DNA of 25,162 nt, from NCBI GenBank assembly GCA_964600285.1, contig CAZRIZ010000013.1:1-25162 (forward strand). Direction: 5' to 3'. Below the pieces are notes generated by a model. That model was not told where the DNA came from, did not search any database, and worked only from the letters and a program-made list of their open reading frames with translations. Positions 15,399-23,742 of the stretch are shown here, piece after piece (the stretch's first letter is position 1; every line of letters begins with the position of its first letter). This DNA comes from CAZRIZ01 sp964600285. GTDB lineage: Bacteria; Patescibacteriota; Saccharimonadia; Saccharimonadales; Saccharimonadaceae. The translations under genes were made by a program, and so were the position numbers.

Positions 15399-16165
15399 GT
15401 CAAAGAATTTATGATTTGTCGAAACTAGATTTTGAAGGTAATCGTAGACGCAAGAGGAAGAAGCTATTGATTTACTCTCTGCCACTCTGTGTGATGGCTT
15501 TTGTGACAATACTCAAGCTACTTGGCATGAATGCTATTTCAGCTGCAGTCAACCGAGCAGAGTCGGGAAAGGACTACGTCGTGGCTGAGCAGATGCAACG
15601 GATTCAGAGGGTGGCTAACTTGATCGAGCCACATTTGGCTGATTACAATTTAGGAAACTTATTATATCGTCAAAAAAAGTGGTCAGAAGCAATTCAGTCC
15701 TATCGGCGAGCCTTGGTAAACGTGCCAGAGGTTGATGAATGTAGGGTCAGAATAAATCTAACCCTGGCGTTAATCGGAGTGGCGGATAGTCAAGCCAATA
15801 ACAATGAGTTTGATCAGGCCATTTTGACCTACGATGAAGCCAAATCTACGCTAAATGGCGGCAGTAAGGTTTGTGGGGTTATGCTTCAAGAAAAAACGGA
15901 AGAAGAGGCTGAGCAAGAAAAATCTGATGTCAAGAAACTAAAAGAATATCTGGAGGCTAGATCTAGCGAATTAAAAATTAAGCGCAATAAAGACGAAGAT
16001 GACCACAAAGGTCACTCTTCCAGTGATGATTCTCCCGCTCTCGCACCTGACCAGTTAGAGCAAATTAAAGAAATCGAAGAGCGGGCTAGCCGAACTAGGG
16101 CATATCGTGGTCGCAATGATGAGTCCAGTATTAAATATGGTGATCAACCGAAGCAGTATTGGTAG
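15395..16165 (+). CDS. TPR membrane protein, BatC-like
   Basis: A 256-residue protein with a basic N-terminus (NRRRKRKK), one TM helix (about 24-43), and two or more tetratricopeptide-like repeats (about 82-150; ADYNLGNLLYRQKKWSEAI is the clearest). Residues 165-256 are highly charged and probably disordered. TPR proteins close most Bat-type MoxR clusters and are thought to scaffold the VWA proteins. AGGAGGTAAAAA (before ATG 15395) is a very good Shine-Dalgarno site in addition to the ATGA overlap. Confidence 0.85.
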   Translation: MSQRIYDLSKLDFEGNRRRKRKKLLIYSLPLCVMAFVTILKLLGMNAISAAVNRAESGKDYVVAEQMQRIQRVANLIEPHLADYNLGNLLYRQKKWSEAIQSYRRALVNVPEVDECRVRINLTLALIGVADSQANNNEFDQAILTYDEAKSTLNGGSKVCGVMLQEKTEEEAEQEKSDVKKLKEYLEARSSELKIKRNKDEDDHKGHSSSDDSPALAPDQLEQIKEIEERASRTRAYRGRNDESSIKYGDQPKQYW

Positions 16166-16197
16166 TAACGCTATGGCTAGTTTCGCACTGCACAGTG

Positions 16198-16203
16198 TAT
16201 AAT
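16198..16203 (+). promoter_or_regulatory. -10 element upstream of the SPFH gene
   Basis: Consensus TATAAT with no clear -35 box at 17 bp. The leader of about 20 nt carries AAAAGGAG (16214-16221), spaced 7 nt from ATG 16229. Confidence 0.5.
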
Positions 16204-16228
16204 AATACTAACTAAAAGGAGATTTGTT

Positions 16229-16984
16229 ATGATAGAGTTTATTGTGTTCTTGATAATTGCGTCGGTTTTGTATCTGGTGTCTGGTATCAGGATAGTTAAA
16301 CAGTATGAAAAAGGTGTTGTTCTGACGCTAGGTAAATTTTCGGGCGTAAAAGAACCGGGACTTCGAATAGTTTTTCCCGGTTTTCAGACTATGCTACTAG
16401 TCGATATTCGCACTAAGACGGTTGATGTGCCAAACCAGGAGGCTATAAGCCAAGACAATATTCCAGTGCAAATTAACGCCGTGGTTTATTACCGAGTTAA
16501 AGATGTAGCTAAAGCAACTCTAGAAGTTGAAAATTTTCGCAACGCAGTGGCTCAATTGGCGCAGACCACTATGCGCAATGCTGTTGGTGAGCGTAGTTTG
16601 AACGATCTGTTACAGAAGCGCGAAGAAGTAGCCAATAGTATCGAGGAGGTTTTAGACGAAAAAACTGATTTATGGGGTATTGATGTTCAAATCTTAGAGC
16701 TAAAAGACGTTTCAATTCCAAATGATCTCAAACGTACTATATCTAAAGTTGCTGAAGCTGAGCGAGAAAAACAAGCTGTCATTATCAATTCAGAGGGTGA
16801 TAGAGCTGCCGCTTCAAACTTAGCTGAAGCTGCTAGGACGTTAAGTTCCGTGCCAGGAGCAATGCACTTACGAACCTTGCAGTCTATCAACGATATATCA
16901 AGCGACCAATCTAACACGACTATTTGGATGATTCCAACCGAAGTTTTAGACGCACTTAAAGGTTTTGGCCAGAAGAATAAATAG
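16229..16984 (+). CDS. SPFH/Band-7 (stomatin/prohibitin-like) membrane protein
   Basis: A 251-residue stomatin-type protein: N-terminal TM helix (about 2-20), then the SPFH domain starting IRIVKQYEKGVVLTLGKF, with VDVPNQEAISQDNIPV and VNAVVYYRV-like strands, and a helical C-terminal part (AEAEREKQAVIINSEGDRAAA) that forms the coiled-coil oligomerisation region. Such proteins form large membrane-bound rings that organise membrane domains and control proteases. No NfeD partner gene is next to it. The next gene begins 9 nt after its stop. Confidence 0.93.
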   Translation: MIEFIVFLIIASVLYLVSGIRIVKQYEKGVVLTLGKFSGVKEPGLRIVFPGFQTMLLVDIRTKTVDVPNQEAISQDNIPVQINAVVYYRVKDVAKATLEVENFRNAVAQLAQTTMRNAVGERSLNDLLQKREEVANSIEEVLDEKTDLWGIDVQILELKDVSIPNDLKRTISKVAEAEREKQAVIINSEGDRAAASNLAEAARTLSSVPGAMHLRTLQSINDISSDQSNTTIWMIPTEVLDALKGFGQKNK

Positions 16985-16993
16985 GGCTGTCTT

Positions 16994-17872
16994 ATGTCAA
17001 AAACAGACTTAGTTCAGCCCCAAGATTGGTGGCGGGCTTTGCCTAGGCCACAGTGGAAAACCCTAGATCGTGTTGAAGTGGCGAGTGATTGGTTTGAGGT
17101 TTACAAGCTGCCAAATCAGGTTTTTGCAATTTATGAACCGCATCACTTTCAGGAAGTTATTAGCTTTTTGGTGATAGGCTCTGAAAAAGCTTTGCTAGTT
17201 GATACTGGTATGGGAATTAAGAACATTAAGGCGGTAGTTGAAGAATTAACCAAACTACCACTGCTGGTTGTAAACACCCACACACATTTTGATCACATAG
17301 GTGATAATTGGCGTTTTGACGTAGTGCATGTGTTAGATGAGCTGTCTGCGAAAGATCGCCTTGGTCAAACGTTTAGTGTTCACCAAAATCTGCCAGAGTT
17401 GGCTGACAATTTTGTGCCCAAGGCTTTTCATTATGACCAGATGGGGACTATTGATTTGGCCAATTTTGCAATTCAGCCTGGTCGATTCCAGCCTATTCAG
17501 GAGGGGCACGTATTTGATTTGGGCGATCGGCAGTTTCGCGTCATTGCTACACCAGGCCACTCGCCAGATAGTCTAATGTTGGTGAACGATGTTGAAAAAA
17601 TGGTTTTTACCGGCGATACTTTCTATCCAGCTTCACTTTATGCTCACTTTTACGGTAGTTTTGATGTCTATCGCCAGACGCTACACCGCGTAGCCAAACA
17701 GTTTGCTGATTACCAACTTTATTGCTCACACAATGAACCATTGCGTCCGGGCCAGCTGTTGGTCGCGGCGGCTGAAGCCTTTGACCAGATTGCTGAGGGC
17801 GCGGCTGATTTTGAAATCGACGGCGATGGTTTGAAAAAATACCAGTTTTCAGACTTTGCAGTTATCGCTTAA
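16994..17872 (+). CDS. Metallo-beta-lactamase-fold hydrolase
   Basis: A 292-residue member of the MBL superfamily with the full metal ligand set: THTHFDH (His96, His98, Asp100, His101), ATPGHSPDS (His189), FTGDTFYP (Asp208) and YCSHNEP (His246). This fits a dinuclear zinc or iron site hydrolysing thioesters, lactones, phosphodiesters or similar bonds; the substrate cannot be told from sequence. No signal peptide is seen, so it is cytosolic and not a true beta-lactamase. AGGG (16983-16986), overlapping the upstream stop, is the likely ribosome-binding site. A lactonase or glyoxalase II-like role is possible. Confidence 0.92.
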   Translation: MSKTDLVQPQDWWRALPRPQWKTLDRVEVASDWFEVYKLPNQVFAIYEPHHFQEVISFLVIGSEKALLVDTGMGIKNIKAVVEELTKLPLLVVNTHTHFDHIGDNWRFDVVHVLDELSAKDRLGQTFSVHQNLPELADNFVPKAFHYDQMGTIDLANFAIQPGRFQPIQEGHVFDLGDRQFRVIATPGHSPDSLMLVNDVEKMVFTGDTFYPASLYAHFYGSFDVYRQTLHRVAKQFADYQLYCSHNEPLRPGQLLVAAAEAFDQIAEGAADFEIDGDGLKKYQFSDFAVIA

Positions 17873-17876
17873 ATCA

Positions 17877-17905
17877 TTAACCGACCATCTGGCTTGTGCT
17901 AAACT
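17877..17905 (+). promoter_or_regulatory. Promoter giving a leaderless P-type ATPase mRNA
   Basis: TTAACC (17877-17882), 17-bp spacer, TAAACT (17900-17905). ATG 17914 is 8 nt past the -10 hexamer and has no convincing Shine-Dalgarno site. Confidence 0.55.
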
Positions 17906-17913
17906 AGGTCTAT

Positions 17914-20439
17914 ATGAAACAGGCGCTTTGGGCTAAAACCAATCTTAAAACTGGCTTAACTAAAACGGAAGTTACTGAGCGTCGACAGGAGTTTGGTACC
18001 AACCAGCTGACGGTGTCACAAAAAACTAGTATTGGGCGGCAAATTTTAGAGACTTTACGCGAGCCAACTTTAATTTTACTGATTATAGCCGCAACAATTT
18101 ATGTCCTGTTGGGTGAGTCAAAAGACAGTATTTTTATGTTTAGCTCGATTGTGGTGATTATTGTCATCAATGTTTTTCAGAGTTGGCGAACTGATAAATC
18201 GCTCGAGGCCTTAAAGGATTTGGCGGCACCTCAAGTTAAGGTTTTGCGCGACGGCGAGGCGGAAACAATCGCTAGCGTGGACCTGGTGCCAGGCGACGTG
18301 ATATTTATTAGCGAAGGTCTCAAAATTCCAGCTGACGCAGTGGTGGTTGATGGTGTGGATTTGAAAGTTGATGAGTCAACTTTGACCGGTGAGCCGGAGG
18401 GTGTTTGGAAGGTGGCGATCACGCCTGATAGTTGGGACGACTTAGTGGAAGATGAGAAAAAGCGGTCCTATTGTTACGCCGGTACCTACGCACTCCAGGG
18501 CTCTTCAACCGCCGTGGTGGATAAAATTGGCGTAGAGACTGAGTACGGTAAAATTGGCCATCAACTGGCACAGACGCAACACGAGGGTACGCCACTGCAA
18601 AGGCAAATTAGCCAGCTCATTAAAATCTCCGGCCTGGCTGCCACGGTCTTTTTTGTTACGGTAATTATTATTACCTTTATCGGACTAGATGGCTCGATTC
18701 CGCTGCTTAATCGGATAGGGACAAGTGTTGTGTCCGGCGTTACGCTAGCGATTGCGCTAATCCCGGAGGAGCTGCCAATCGTCTTAACAGTGTTTATGTC
18801 AATGGGAGCGTGGCGATTATCGAGGCAAAAATCACTGGTTCGTCAGATGTCGTCGATTGAAACGCTCGGCGCGGTTTCGGTAATGTGCGTTGATAAAACC
18901 GGCACAATTACGCTCAATCAAATGACTGTGAGCGAGACCTGGTCGCCACGTTTGTCGCAGACCGAGTTGGCGCAGGTTTTGGGTATGGCTTGTGAGACAA
19001 AGGCTTACGACCCAATGGAGAAAGCCATGCTGGACTACGCTGAATCGGTCGGTGTCAGTCGCGAGGAGATTTTTGCTGGCGAGTTGATTAAAGATTATCC
19101 GTTTGACAACAAGCTAAAACTGATGGGGCATATTTGGCAGATTGACGGTGAAAACGTTGCCACCATTAAAGGTTCAGAAAATGTCTTGCAGTTTTGTGAT
19201 TTAACGACTGAGCAGACTGATGATATTAAGCGGCGCGCCAGAGAACTAGCCGCACTTGGGCAGCGCGTAATTATGGTCGCGATGGCGGCTGATATTAAGA
19301 AAGTACCCAAGAAAGTTAGCGATCTAAAATTAAAGTTTGCTGGTATGGTGGCGTTGGTTGACCCACCGCGACCAGAGGTCAAGGCTCAGATTGAACAGTG
19401 TCTGGCAGCCGGTATTCGGGTTGTGATGATCACAGGTGATAACGGCGTAACAGCAGCCAGTATCGCGCGGCAAGTTGGCATTCCAAACACGGAGCAGGTC
19501 TTAACCGGCAAAGATCTGGATAAGTTGAGCGATGACGAGTTGGCAGATATTCTACTAAAGGTGAACGTGTTTTCCCGCGTTACACCGCACGACAAGCTGC
19601 GCTTAATTAAAGTCTTCAAGGCAAACGGTGGTGTGGTGGCTATGACGGGTGATGGGGTTAATGACGCGCCGGCTCTCAAGAGCGCGAACGTTGGGATTGC
19701 TATGAGTTTGCGCGGTTCTGATGTCGCCCGTGAAGCCGCCGATATAGTTTTATTAGATGATAACTTTAAGACGATTGTCGATACTATCAAAGACGGTCGA
19801 AGAATTTATAATAATATTAAAAAATCAGTTGGCTATATATTGACCATTCACATCCCAATTGCTCTGGCGGCTCTGGCGGCACCGCTGTTGGGGGTCGGCC
19901 CAGAGTTTTTGCTGCTACTACCAATGCACGTAGTTTTGCTGGAACTTATTATCGACCCAACCTGCTCAGTGCTGCTCGAGCGTGAGCCACTGGAAGTTGA
20001 TGCGATGACCAAACCGCCGCGTAGTTTGACGGAGTCACTGGTGTCAAAGCGGTCGTGGGGGCGAATCGTGGCGCAAGGCTTAACGATTTTTGCCAGTAGT
20101 TTCGGGGCGTATTACTACATGCTATCAAGCAACCAAGATGTCGCCCTGGCTCGCTCCGTCGGCTTTGCTGTGATGGTACTAGCCAATCTGTTCTTAGCTC
20201 AGTTGACAATGACTGGCTCGTCCCCGATTAAGGTTGGCTTAAAAAATATCATTAGCGACTGGGTGAGTTTAGTAATCTATAGTCTGATGATTGTGACTTT
20301 TGTAATCTTATTCTTCACACCAATAGGTGAGGTGTTTTACATGACGACGCTAGATTTATGGCATGCCTTGTTGGTTGTCGGCCTAGCCTTCGTTTCGACT
20401 TTTTGGGTGCGCTGGCTGCCTAAATCAAACCAAAAATAA
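17914..20439 (+). CDS. P-type cation-transporting ATPase (P2-like)
   Basis: An 841-residue ion pump driven by an aspartyl phosphate. Order: cytosolic N-terminus, TM1-2 (about 45-90), actuator domain with LTGEP (157-161), TM3-4 (about 240-300), phosphorylation motif DKTGT (Asp327), nucleotide-binding region, MITGDNG hinge, GDGVNDAP (579-586), and six C-terminal TM helices. This layout matches Ca2+/Na+ type P2 pumps. The TM4 ion-site motif is PEELP (284-288) instead of the Ca2+-ATPase PEGLP, so calcium is not assured; Ca2+, Mn2+ and Na+/K+ are all possible. The gene stands alone with its own promoter. The next operator region starts 50 bp after its stop. Confidence 0.95.
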   Translation: MKQALWAKTNLKTGLTKTEVTERRQEFGTNQLTVSQKTSIGRQILETLREPTLILLIIAATIYVLLGESKDSIFMFSSIVVIIVINVFQSWRTDKSLEALKDLAAPQVKVLRDGEAETIASVDLVPGDVIFISEGLKIPADAVVVDGVDLKVDESTLTGEPEGVWKVAITPDSWDDLVEDEKKRSYCYAGTYALQGSSTAVVDKIGVETEYGKIGHQLAQTQHEGTPLQRQISQLIKISGLAATVFFVTVIIITFIGLDGSIPLLNRIGTSVVSGVTLAIALIPEELPIVLTVFMSMGAWRLSRQKSLVRQMSSIETLGAVSVMCVDKTGTITLNQMTVSETWSPRLSQTELAQVLGMACETKAYDPMEKAMLDYAESVGVSREEIFAGELIKDYPFDNKLKLMGHIWQIDGENVATIKGSENVLQFCDLTTEQTDDIKRRARELAALGQRVIMVAMAADIKKVPKKVSDLKLKFAGMVALVDPPRPEVKAQIEQCLAAGIRVVMITGDNGVTAASIARQVGIPNTEQVLTGKDLDKLSDDELADILLKVNVFSRVTPHDKLRLIKVFKANGGVVAMTGDGVNDAPALKSANVGIAMSLRGSDVAREAADIVLLDDNFKTIVDTIKDGRRIYNNIKKSVGYILTIHIPIALAALAAPLLGVGPEFLLLLPMHVVLLELIIDPTCSVLLEREPLEVDAMTKPPRSLTESLVSKRSWGRIVAQGLTIFASSFGAYYYMLSSNQDVALARSVGFAVMVLANLFLAQLTMTGSSPIKVGLKNIISDWVSLVIYSLMIVTFVILFFTPIGEVFYMTTLDLWHALLVVGLAFVSTFWVRWLPKSNQK

Positions 20440-20488
20440 TGGCCCAGATTTTGTAAAATTAATTATATCACCTCTGTAAAAATCTGAA

Positions 20489-20515
20489 TTAGCACTCTTG
20501 ACATGCGAGTGCTAA
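20489..20515 (+). promoter_or_regulatory. Perfect CIRCE operator for HrcA upstream of dnaK
   Basis: TTAGCACTC (20489-20497), 9-nt spacer, GAGTGCTAA (20507-20515), an exact match to the consensus. The spacer begins with the -35 box TTGACA, so bound HrcA must block RNA polymerase. hrcA itself is not in the window. Confidence 0.97.
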
Positions 20516-20526
20516 TTGCCTATAAT
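20498..20526 (+). promoter_or_regulatory. Consensus sigma70 promoter of dnaK
   Basis: TTGACA (20498-20503), 17-bp spacer, TATAAT (20521-20526), a full consensus match. The predicted leader is about 60 nt and contains a TTAGCT/AGCTAA hairpin (20537-20542/20553-20558) before AAAGGAG (20581-20587). Confidence 0.92.
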
Positions 20527-20592
20527 TGATGGTGAATTAGCTTGAAAGAAGTAGCTAAATTACAAACCTAAGATTTTAAAAAAGGAGAAGAT

Positions 20593-22491
20593 ATGGGAAA
20601 AATTATCGGAATTGACCTTGGGACCACCAACAGCGCTATGGCGTATATGGTGGCTGGCAAGGCAGAAATCATTACGAACGCTGAAGGTGATAGAACCACG
20701 CCAAGCGTCGTAGCTATCAACAAAAAAGGTGAACGACTGGTTGGCAAAATCGCTCAGCGTCAACGCGTGACTAATTCCAGCAACACAATTTATGGTGTTA
20801 AGCGCCTGATTGGTCGCAAATTTGACGACAAAGAAGTTAAGGCTGATGTCGACATCGTGCCTTACAAAATTGTTAAAAAAGGTAATAGTGTCGGTGTAGA
20901 AATGTCTGGTAAGGATTACTCACCAGAGGAAATCTCGGCTATGACCTTATCAAAACTAAAAGCTGATGCTGAAAAATTCTTGGGCGAGACGGTGACCGAG
21001 GCTGTTATTACTGTGCCAGCTTACTTTGACGATTCACAACGCCAAGCCACTAAAGATGCTGGTAAAATTGCTGGCCTAGAAGTTAAGCGTATTATCAACG
21101 AACCAACCGCCGCTGCTTTAGCTTACGGCGTTGATAACAACAAAGAACAGCAAATTTGCGTCTTCGACCTTGGTGGTGGAACTTTTGACGTATCAATTCT
21201 CGATCTAGGTGACGGCGTTTTTGAAGTTAAATCGACTAACGGCGACACTCATTTAGGTGGTGAAGATTTTGATAACCGGATTGTTGAGTTCTTTGTTAAA
21301 ACTTTCAAAGATGAAACTGGCGTTGATGTTTCGAAAGATACGGCCGCTATGCAGCGACTTAAAGACGAAGCTGAGAAAGCTAAAATTGAACTATCAACCG
21401 CTAACGAATACTCAGTCAACCTACCATTCCTTAGCGCCGATAGCGATGGCCCAAAGCACTTTGAATATACTCTGACGCGCGCCAAGATGTTAGATCTTGT
21501 CAAAGACTTAATCGATCGACTAGAGAAGCCAGTTATGCAATCTCTAAAAGATGCTAAACTGACTGCTAAAGATATCGAAGAAGTTATTTTGGTCGGTGGT
21601 ATGACACGTATGCCAGCTGTAGTTGATAAGGTTAAAGAAATCTTTGGTCGCGACCCAATGCAGGGTGTTAACCCTGACGAAGTTGTAGCTTTAGGTGCCG
21701 CTATTCAAGGTGGTGTCTTGGCTGGTGATGTCAAAGACGTCTTGCTTCTGGACGTAACTCCACTCTCACTTGGTATTGAGACTATGGGTGGTGTCGATAC
21801 CAAATTAATTGACCGCAACACGACCATTCCAACCTCAAAATCACAGGTGTTTTCGACTGCCGCTGATAACCAACCACAAGTTGAGATTAATGTCTTGCAA
21901 GGCGAGCGTGAAATGGCGGCTGACAATAAATCACTTGGTCGCTTTATCCTAGATGGTATTGCTCCAGCTCCACGTGGTGTGCCACAGATTGAAGTCACTT
22001 TTAATCTCGACGCCAATGGTATCTTGAACGTTTCGGCTAAAGATAAAGGTACGGGCAAGGAACAGTCAATTACTATTCAAAACTCAGGCAATATGAGCAA
22101 AGAAGACATTGAAAAAGCTCAAAAAGAAGCTGAACTTCATGCCGACGACGACAAGAAGAAGCTCGAGGTTATCGAGGCTCGTAATGTTTTGGAAAACTCT
22201 ATCTACCAGGCTGAAAAGATGCCAGATGAATATAAAGATAAAATTTCTGATGAAGACAAGGAAGCTATTAAAAAAGCCGTCGAAGAGGCCAAGAAATCTA
22301 AGGATTCGGAAGATAAGGATGAGCTAGAAAAAGCTGTAAAAGCTTTGAATGGCGTCACTATGCCGATTGGTGAAAAGATGTATAAACAGGCTGCTGAAGC
22401 GGAAAAAAAGTCAGCTGACGGCAACAAGACAGACGACAAAAAGTCTGATGAGCCTGTCGAAGGTGAAGTTGTCAAAGACAAAAAGAAGTAG
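20593..22491 (+). CDS. dnaK: Hsp70 chaperone DnaK
   Basis: A full-length 632-residue Hsp70. The ATPase domain has GIDLGTTNSAMAYM (5-18), VPAYFDDSQRQATKDAG, FDLGGGTFDVSIL and the VGGMTRMPAV motif; the hydrophobic linker reads DVLLLDVTPLSLGIET. The substrate-binding domain and helical lid follow, and the C-terminal tail is Lys/Asp/Glu-rich. It refolds proteins with DnaJ and GrpE. Regulation is visible: a perfect CIRCE site over a consensus promoter means HrcA control. grpE, normally just upstream, is absent from this locus; the neighbour upstream is a P-type ATPase. AAAGGAG at 20581-20587 sets ATG 20593. Confidence 0.99.
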   Translation: MGKIIGIDLGTTNSAMAYMVAGKAEIITNAEGDRTTPSVVAINKKGERLVGKIAQRQRVTNSSNTIYGVKRLIGRKFDDKEVKADVDIVPYKIVKKGNSVGVEMSGKDYSPEEISAMTLSKLKADAEKFLGETVTEAVITVPAYFDDSQRQATKDAGKIAGLEVKRIINEPTAAALAYGVDNNKEQQICVFDLGGGTFDVSILDLGDGVFEVKSTNGDTHLGGEDFDNRIVEFFVKTFKDETGVDVSKDTAAMQRLKDEAEKAKIELSTANEYSVNLPFLSADSDGPKHFEYTLTRAKMLDLVKDLIDRLEKPVMQSLKDAKLTAKDIEEVILVGGMTRMPAVVDKVKEIFGRDPMQGVNPDEVVALGAAIQGGVLAGDVKDVLLLDVTPLSLGIETMGGVDTKLIDRNTTIPTSKSQVFSTAADNQPQVEINVLQGEREMAADNKSLGRFILDGIAPAPRGVPQIEVTFNLDANGILNVSAKDKGTGKEQSITIQNSGNMSKEDIEKAQKEAELHADDDKKKLEVIEARNVLENSIYQAEKMPDEYKDKISDEDKEAIKKAVEEAKKSKDSEDKDELEKAVKALNGVTMPIGEKMYKQAAEAEKKSADGNKTDDKKSDEPVEGEVVKDKKK

Positions 22492-22523
22492 CTACTAGGC
22501 AACTCCTGCACAATTTTGAAGTT

Positions 22524-22554
22524 AATCCGTCGCAGTAATGTGGCGGATTTCTTT
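22524..22554 (+). terminator. Terminator after dnaK
   Basis: AATCCGTC (22524-22531) pairs with GGCGGATT (22542-22549), one wobble, 10-nt loop, then TCTTT. It touches the second CIRCE site, so dnaK and dnaJ are separate units with some possible read-through. Confidence 0.65.
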
Positions 22555-22579
22555 AGCACTCTTGATACTTGATTGCTAA
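22553..22579 (+). promoter_or_regulatory. CIRCE operator (one mismatch) upstream of dnaJ
   Basis: TTAGCACTC (22553-22561), 9-nt spacer, GATTGCTAA (22571-22579). The right arm differs from the consensus by one base (T for G). As at dnaK, the -35 box lies in the spacer. Confidence 0.9.
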
Positions 22580-22590
22580 AATGATAAACT
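22562..22590 (+). promoter_or_regulatory. Promoter giving a leaderless dnaJ mRNA
   Basis: TTGATA (22562-22567), 17-bp spacer, TAAACT (22585-22590). ATG 22598 is 7 nt further on, where transcription should start. No Shine-Dalgarno site precedes it. Confidence 0.7.
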
Positions 22591-22597
22591 AATCCTT

Positions 22598-23698
22598 ATG
22601 GCAAAACGAGATTATTATGAAATTTTAGGTGTTGATAAAACTGCTTCGGCTGATGAGATTAAAAAAGCTTACCGCAAGTTAGCGGTTAAATATCACCCCG
22701 ACAAAGACGGTGGTAGTGAAGAGAAGTTCAAAGAAGTCGGTGAGGCTTATGAAGTCCTAAAAGACCAAGATAAGCGTCAACGCTATGATCAGTTTGGTCA
22801 CGCCGGTGTTGGTAGTGATGGTGGTTTTTCTGGTGGTAATCCATTTGAAGGTTTTGCCGGCTTTGGTGGTCAAAGCATGCACTTCGATTTCGGTGATGGT
22901 CTTGGTGATATATTCAGCTCTTTCTTTGGTGGTGGCTTTGACGGTCGTGAACGTGGTGGCGAGAGGCGTGGACGAGATGTAGAGGTCAGTCTCAATCTGA
23001 CTTTCAAAGAAGCTGTTTTTGGTTCAGAGCAAAAGTTTGAAGTTGAAATGGATGCGCCCTGCGATCACTGCCATGGCAGTGGAGCCGAGCCAGGTAAAGG
23101 TGAAAAAACCTGTGATACTTGTCATGGTGCTGGGCAGATTAACCAGCCAGTGCGAACTATTTTTGGTGTCATGAATCAGGCTCAAACTTGTCCAACCTGC
23201 GAAGGTAGCGGTAAGGTTCCAGAGCAAAATTGCTCCAAATGTGGCGGTGCTGGTATTCTCAAACAGCGTGAAACTATTAACGTCAAAATACCTGCTGGAA
23301 TTGACGATGGCGCTGCGATTCGTTTGCGCGAGCGAGGTGCCGCTATAAAAAATGGTCAGCGTGGAGATTTATACATTCATGTTCGAGTTAAGGCCGATAA
23401 AAAATTCACTCGTGAAGGAAATATTATTTTATCAAACGAGACCGTCAGTATGGTTGATGCCGCTCTGGGTGGAATTATTGAAGTTGAGACCCTAGATGGA
23501 ATCGTGCAAATGAAAGTGCCGGCTGGCACGCAGAGTGGAGCTGATTTCAAGCTATCTGGTCATGGTGTGCCTTATGGCAATAGCGGCAGGCGAGGCGCTC
23601 AGATTGTGAATTTGATTGTCGAGACGCCGACCAGGCTATCGCGCAAACAAAAGCAGATACTAGAAGAGTTTAGAAACACCAAAACAGGCCTATTTTAA
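22598..23698 (+). CDS. dnaJ: Hsp40 co-chaperone DnaJ
   Basis: A 366-residue type I DnaJ that stimulates DnaK's ATPase. The J domain (1-70) has the HPD motif at 33-35; a Gly/Phe-rich linker spans about 70-118. The zinc-binding domain has four CxxCxGxG units: C155/C158, C172/C175, C198/C201 and C212/C215. The C-terminal substrate-binding domains follow. The third unit reads CPTCEGSG and the fourth CSKCGGAG, all intact. It is controlled through its own CIRCE site and probably translated from a leaderless mRNA. Confidence 0.98.
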   Translation: MAKRDYYEILGVDKTASADEIKKAYRKLAVKYHPDKDGGSEEKFKEVGEAYEVLKDQDKRQRYDQFGHAGVGSDGGFSGGNPFEGFAGFGGQSMHFDFGDGLGDIFSSFFGGGFDGRERGGERRGRDVEVSLNLTFKEAVFGSEQKFEVEMDAPCDHCHGSGAEPGKGEKTCDTCHGAGQINQPVRTIFGVMNQAQTCPTCEGSGKVPEQNCSKCGGAGILKQRETINVKIPAGIDDGAAIRLRERGAAIKNGQRGDLYIHVRVKADKKFTREGNIILSNETVSMVDAALGGIIEVETLDGIVQMKVPAGTQSGADFKLSGHGVPYGNSGRRGAQIVNLIVETPTRLSRKQKQILEEFRNTKTGLF

Positions 23699-23707
23699 GC
23701 GTCTAAA

Positions 23708-23736
23708 TTGACTTTTCGCCTCAGAAATGGTATACT
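23708..23736 (+). promoter_or_regulatory. Strong promoter giving a leaderless mRNA for the protease-like/RimK pair
   Basis: TTGACT (23708-23713), 17-bp spacer, TATACT (23731-23736), then ATG 23743 after 6 nt. It is the clearest leaderless promoter in the window. Confidence 0.8.
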
Positions 23737-23742
23737 GAAAGT

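Noticed and set aside
19386..19790. Minus-strand 134-residue frame inside the P-type ATPase
   Set aside because: It lies opposite strongly conserved ATPase motifs and has no promoter, ribosome-binding site or family signature.
20445..20486. Inverted repeat CAGATTTT...AAAATCTG upstream of the dnaK operator
   Set aside because: The arms are AT-rich with a 26-nt loop and no T-run; it could be chance and is not called a terminator.
22203..22559. Minus-strand 118-residue Ser-rich frame opposite the dnaK C-terminus
   Set aside because: It mirrors the Lys/Glu/Asp-rich DnaK tail and lacks independent support.
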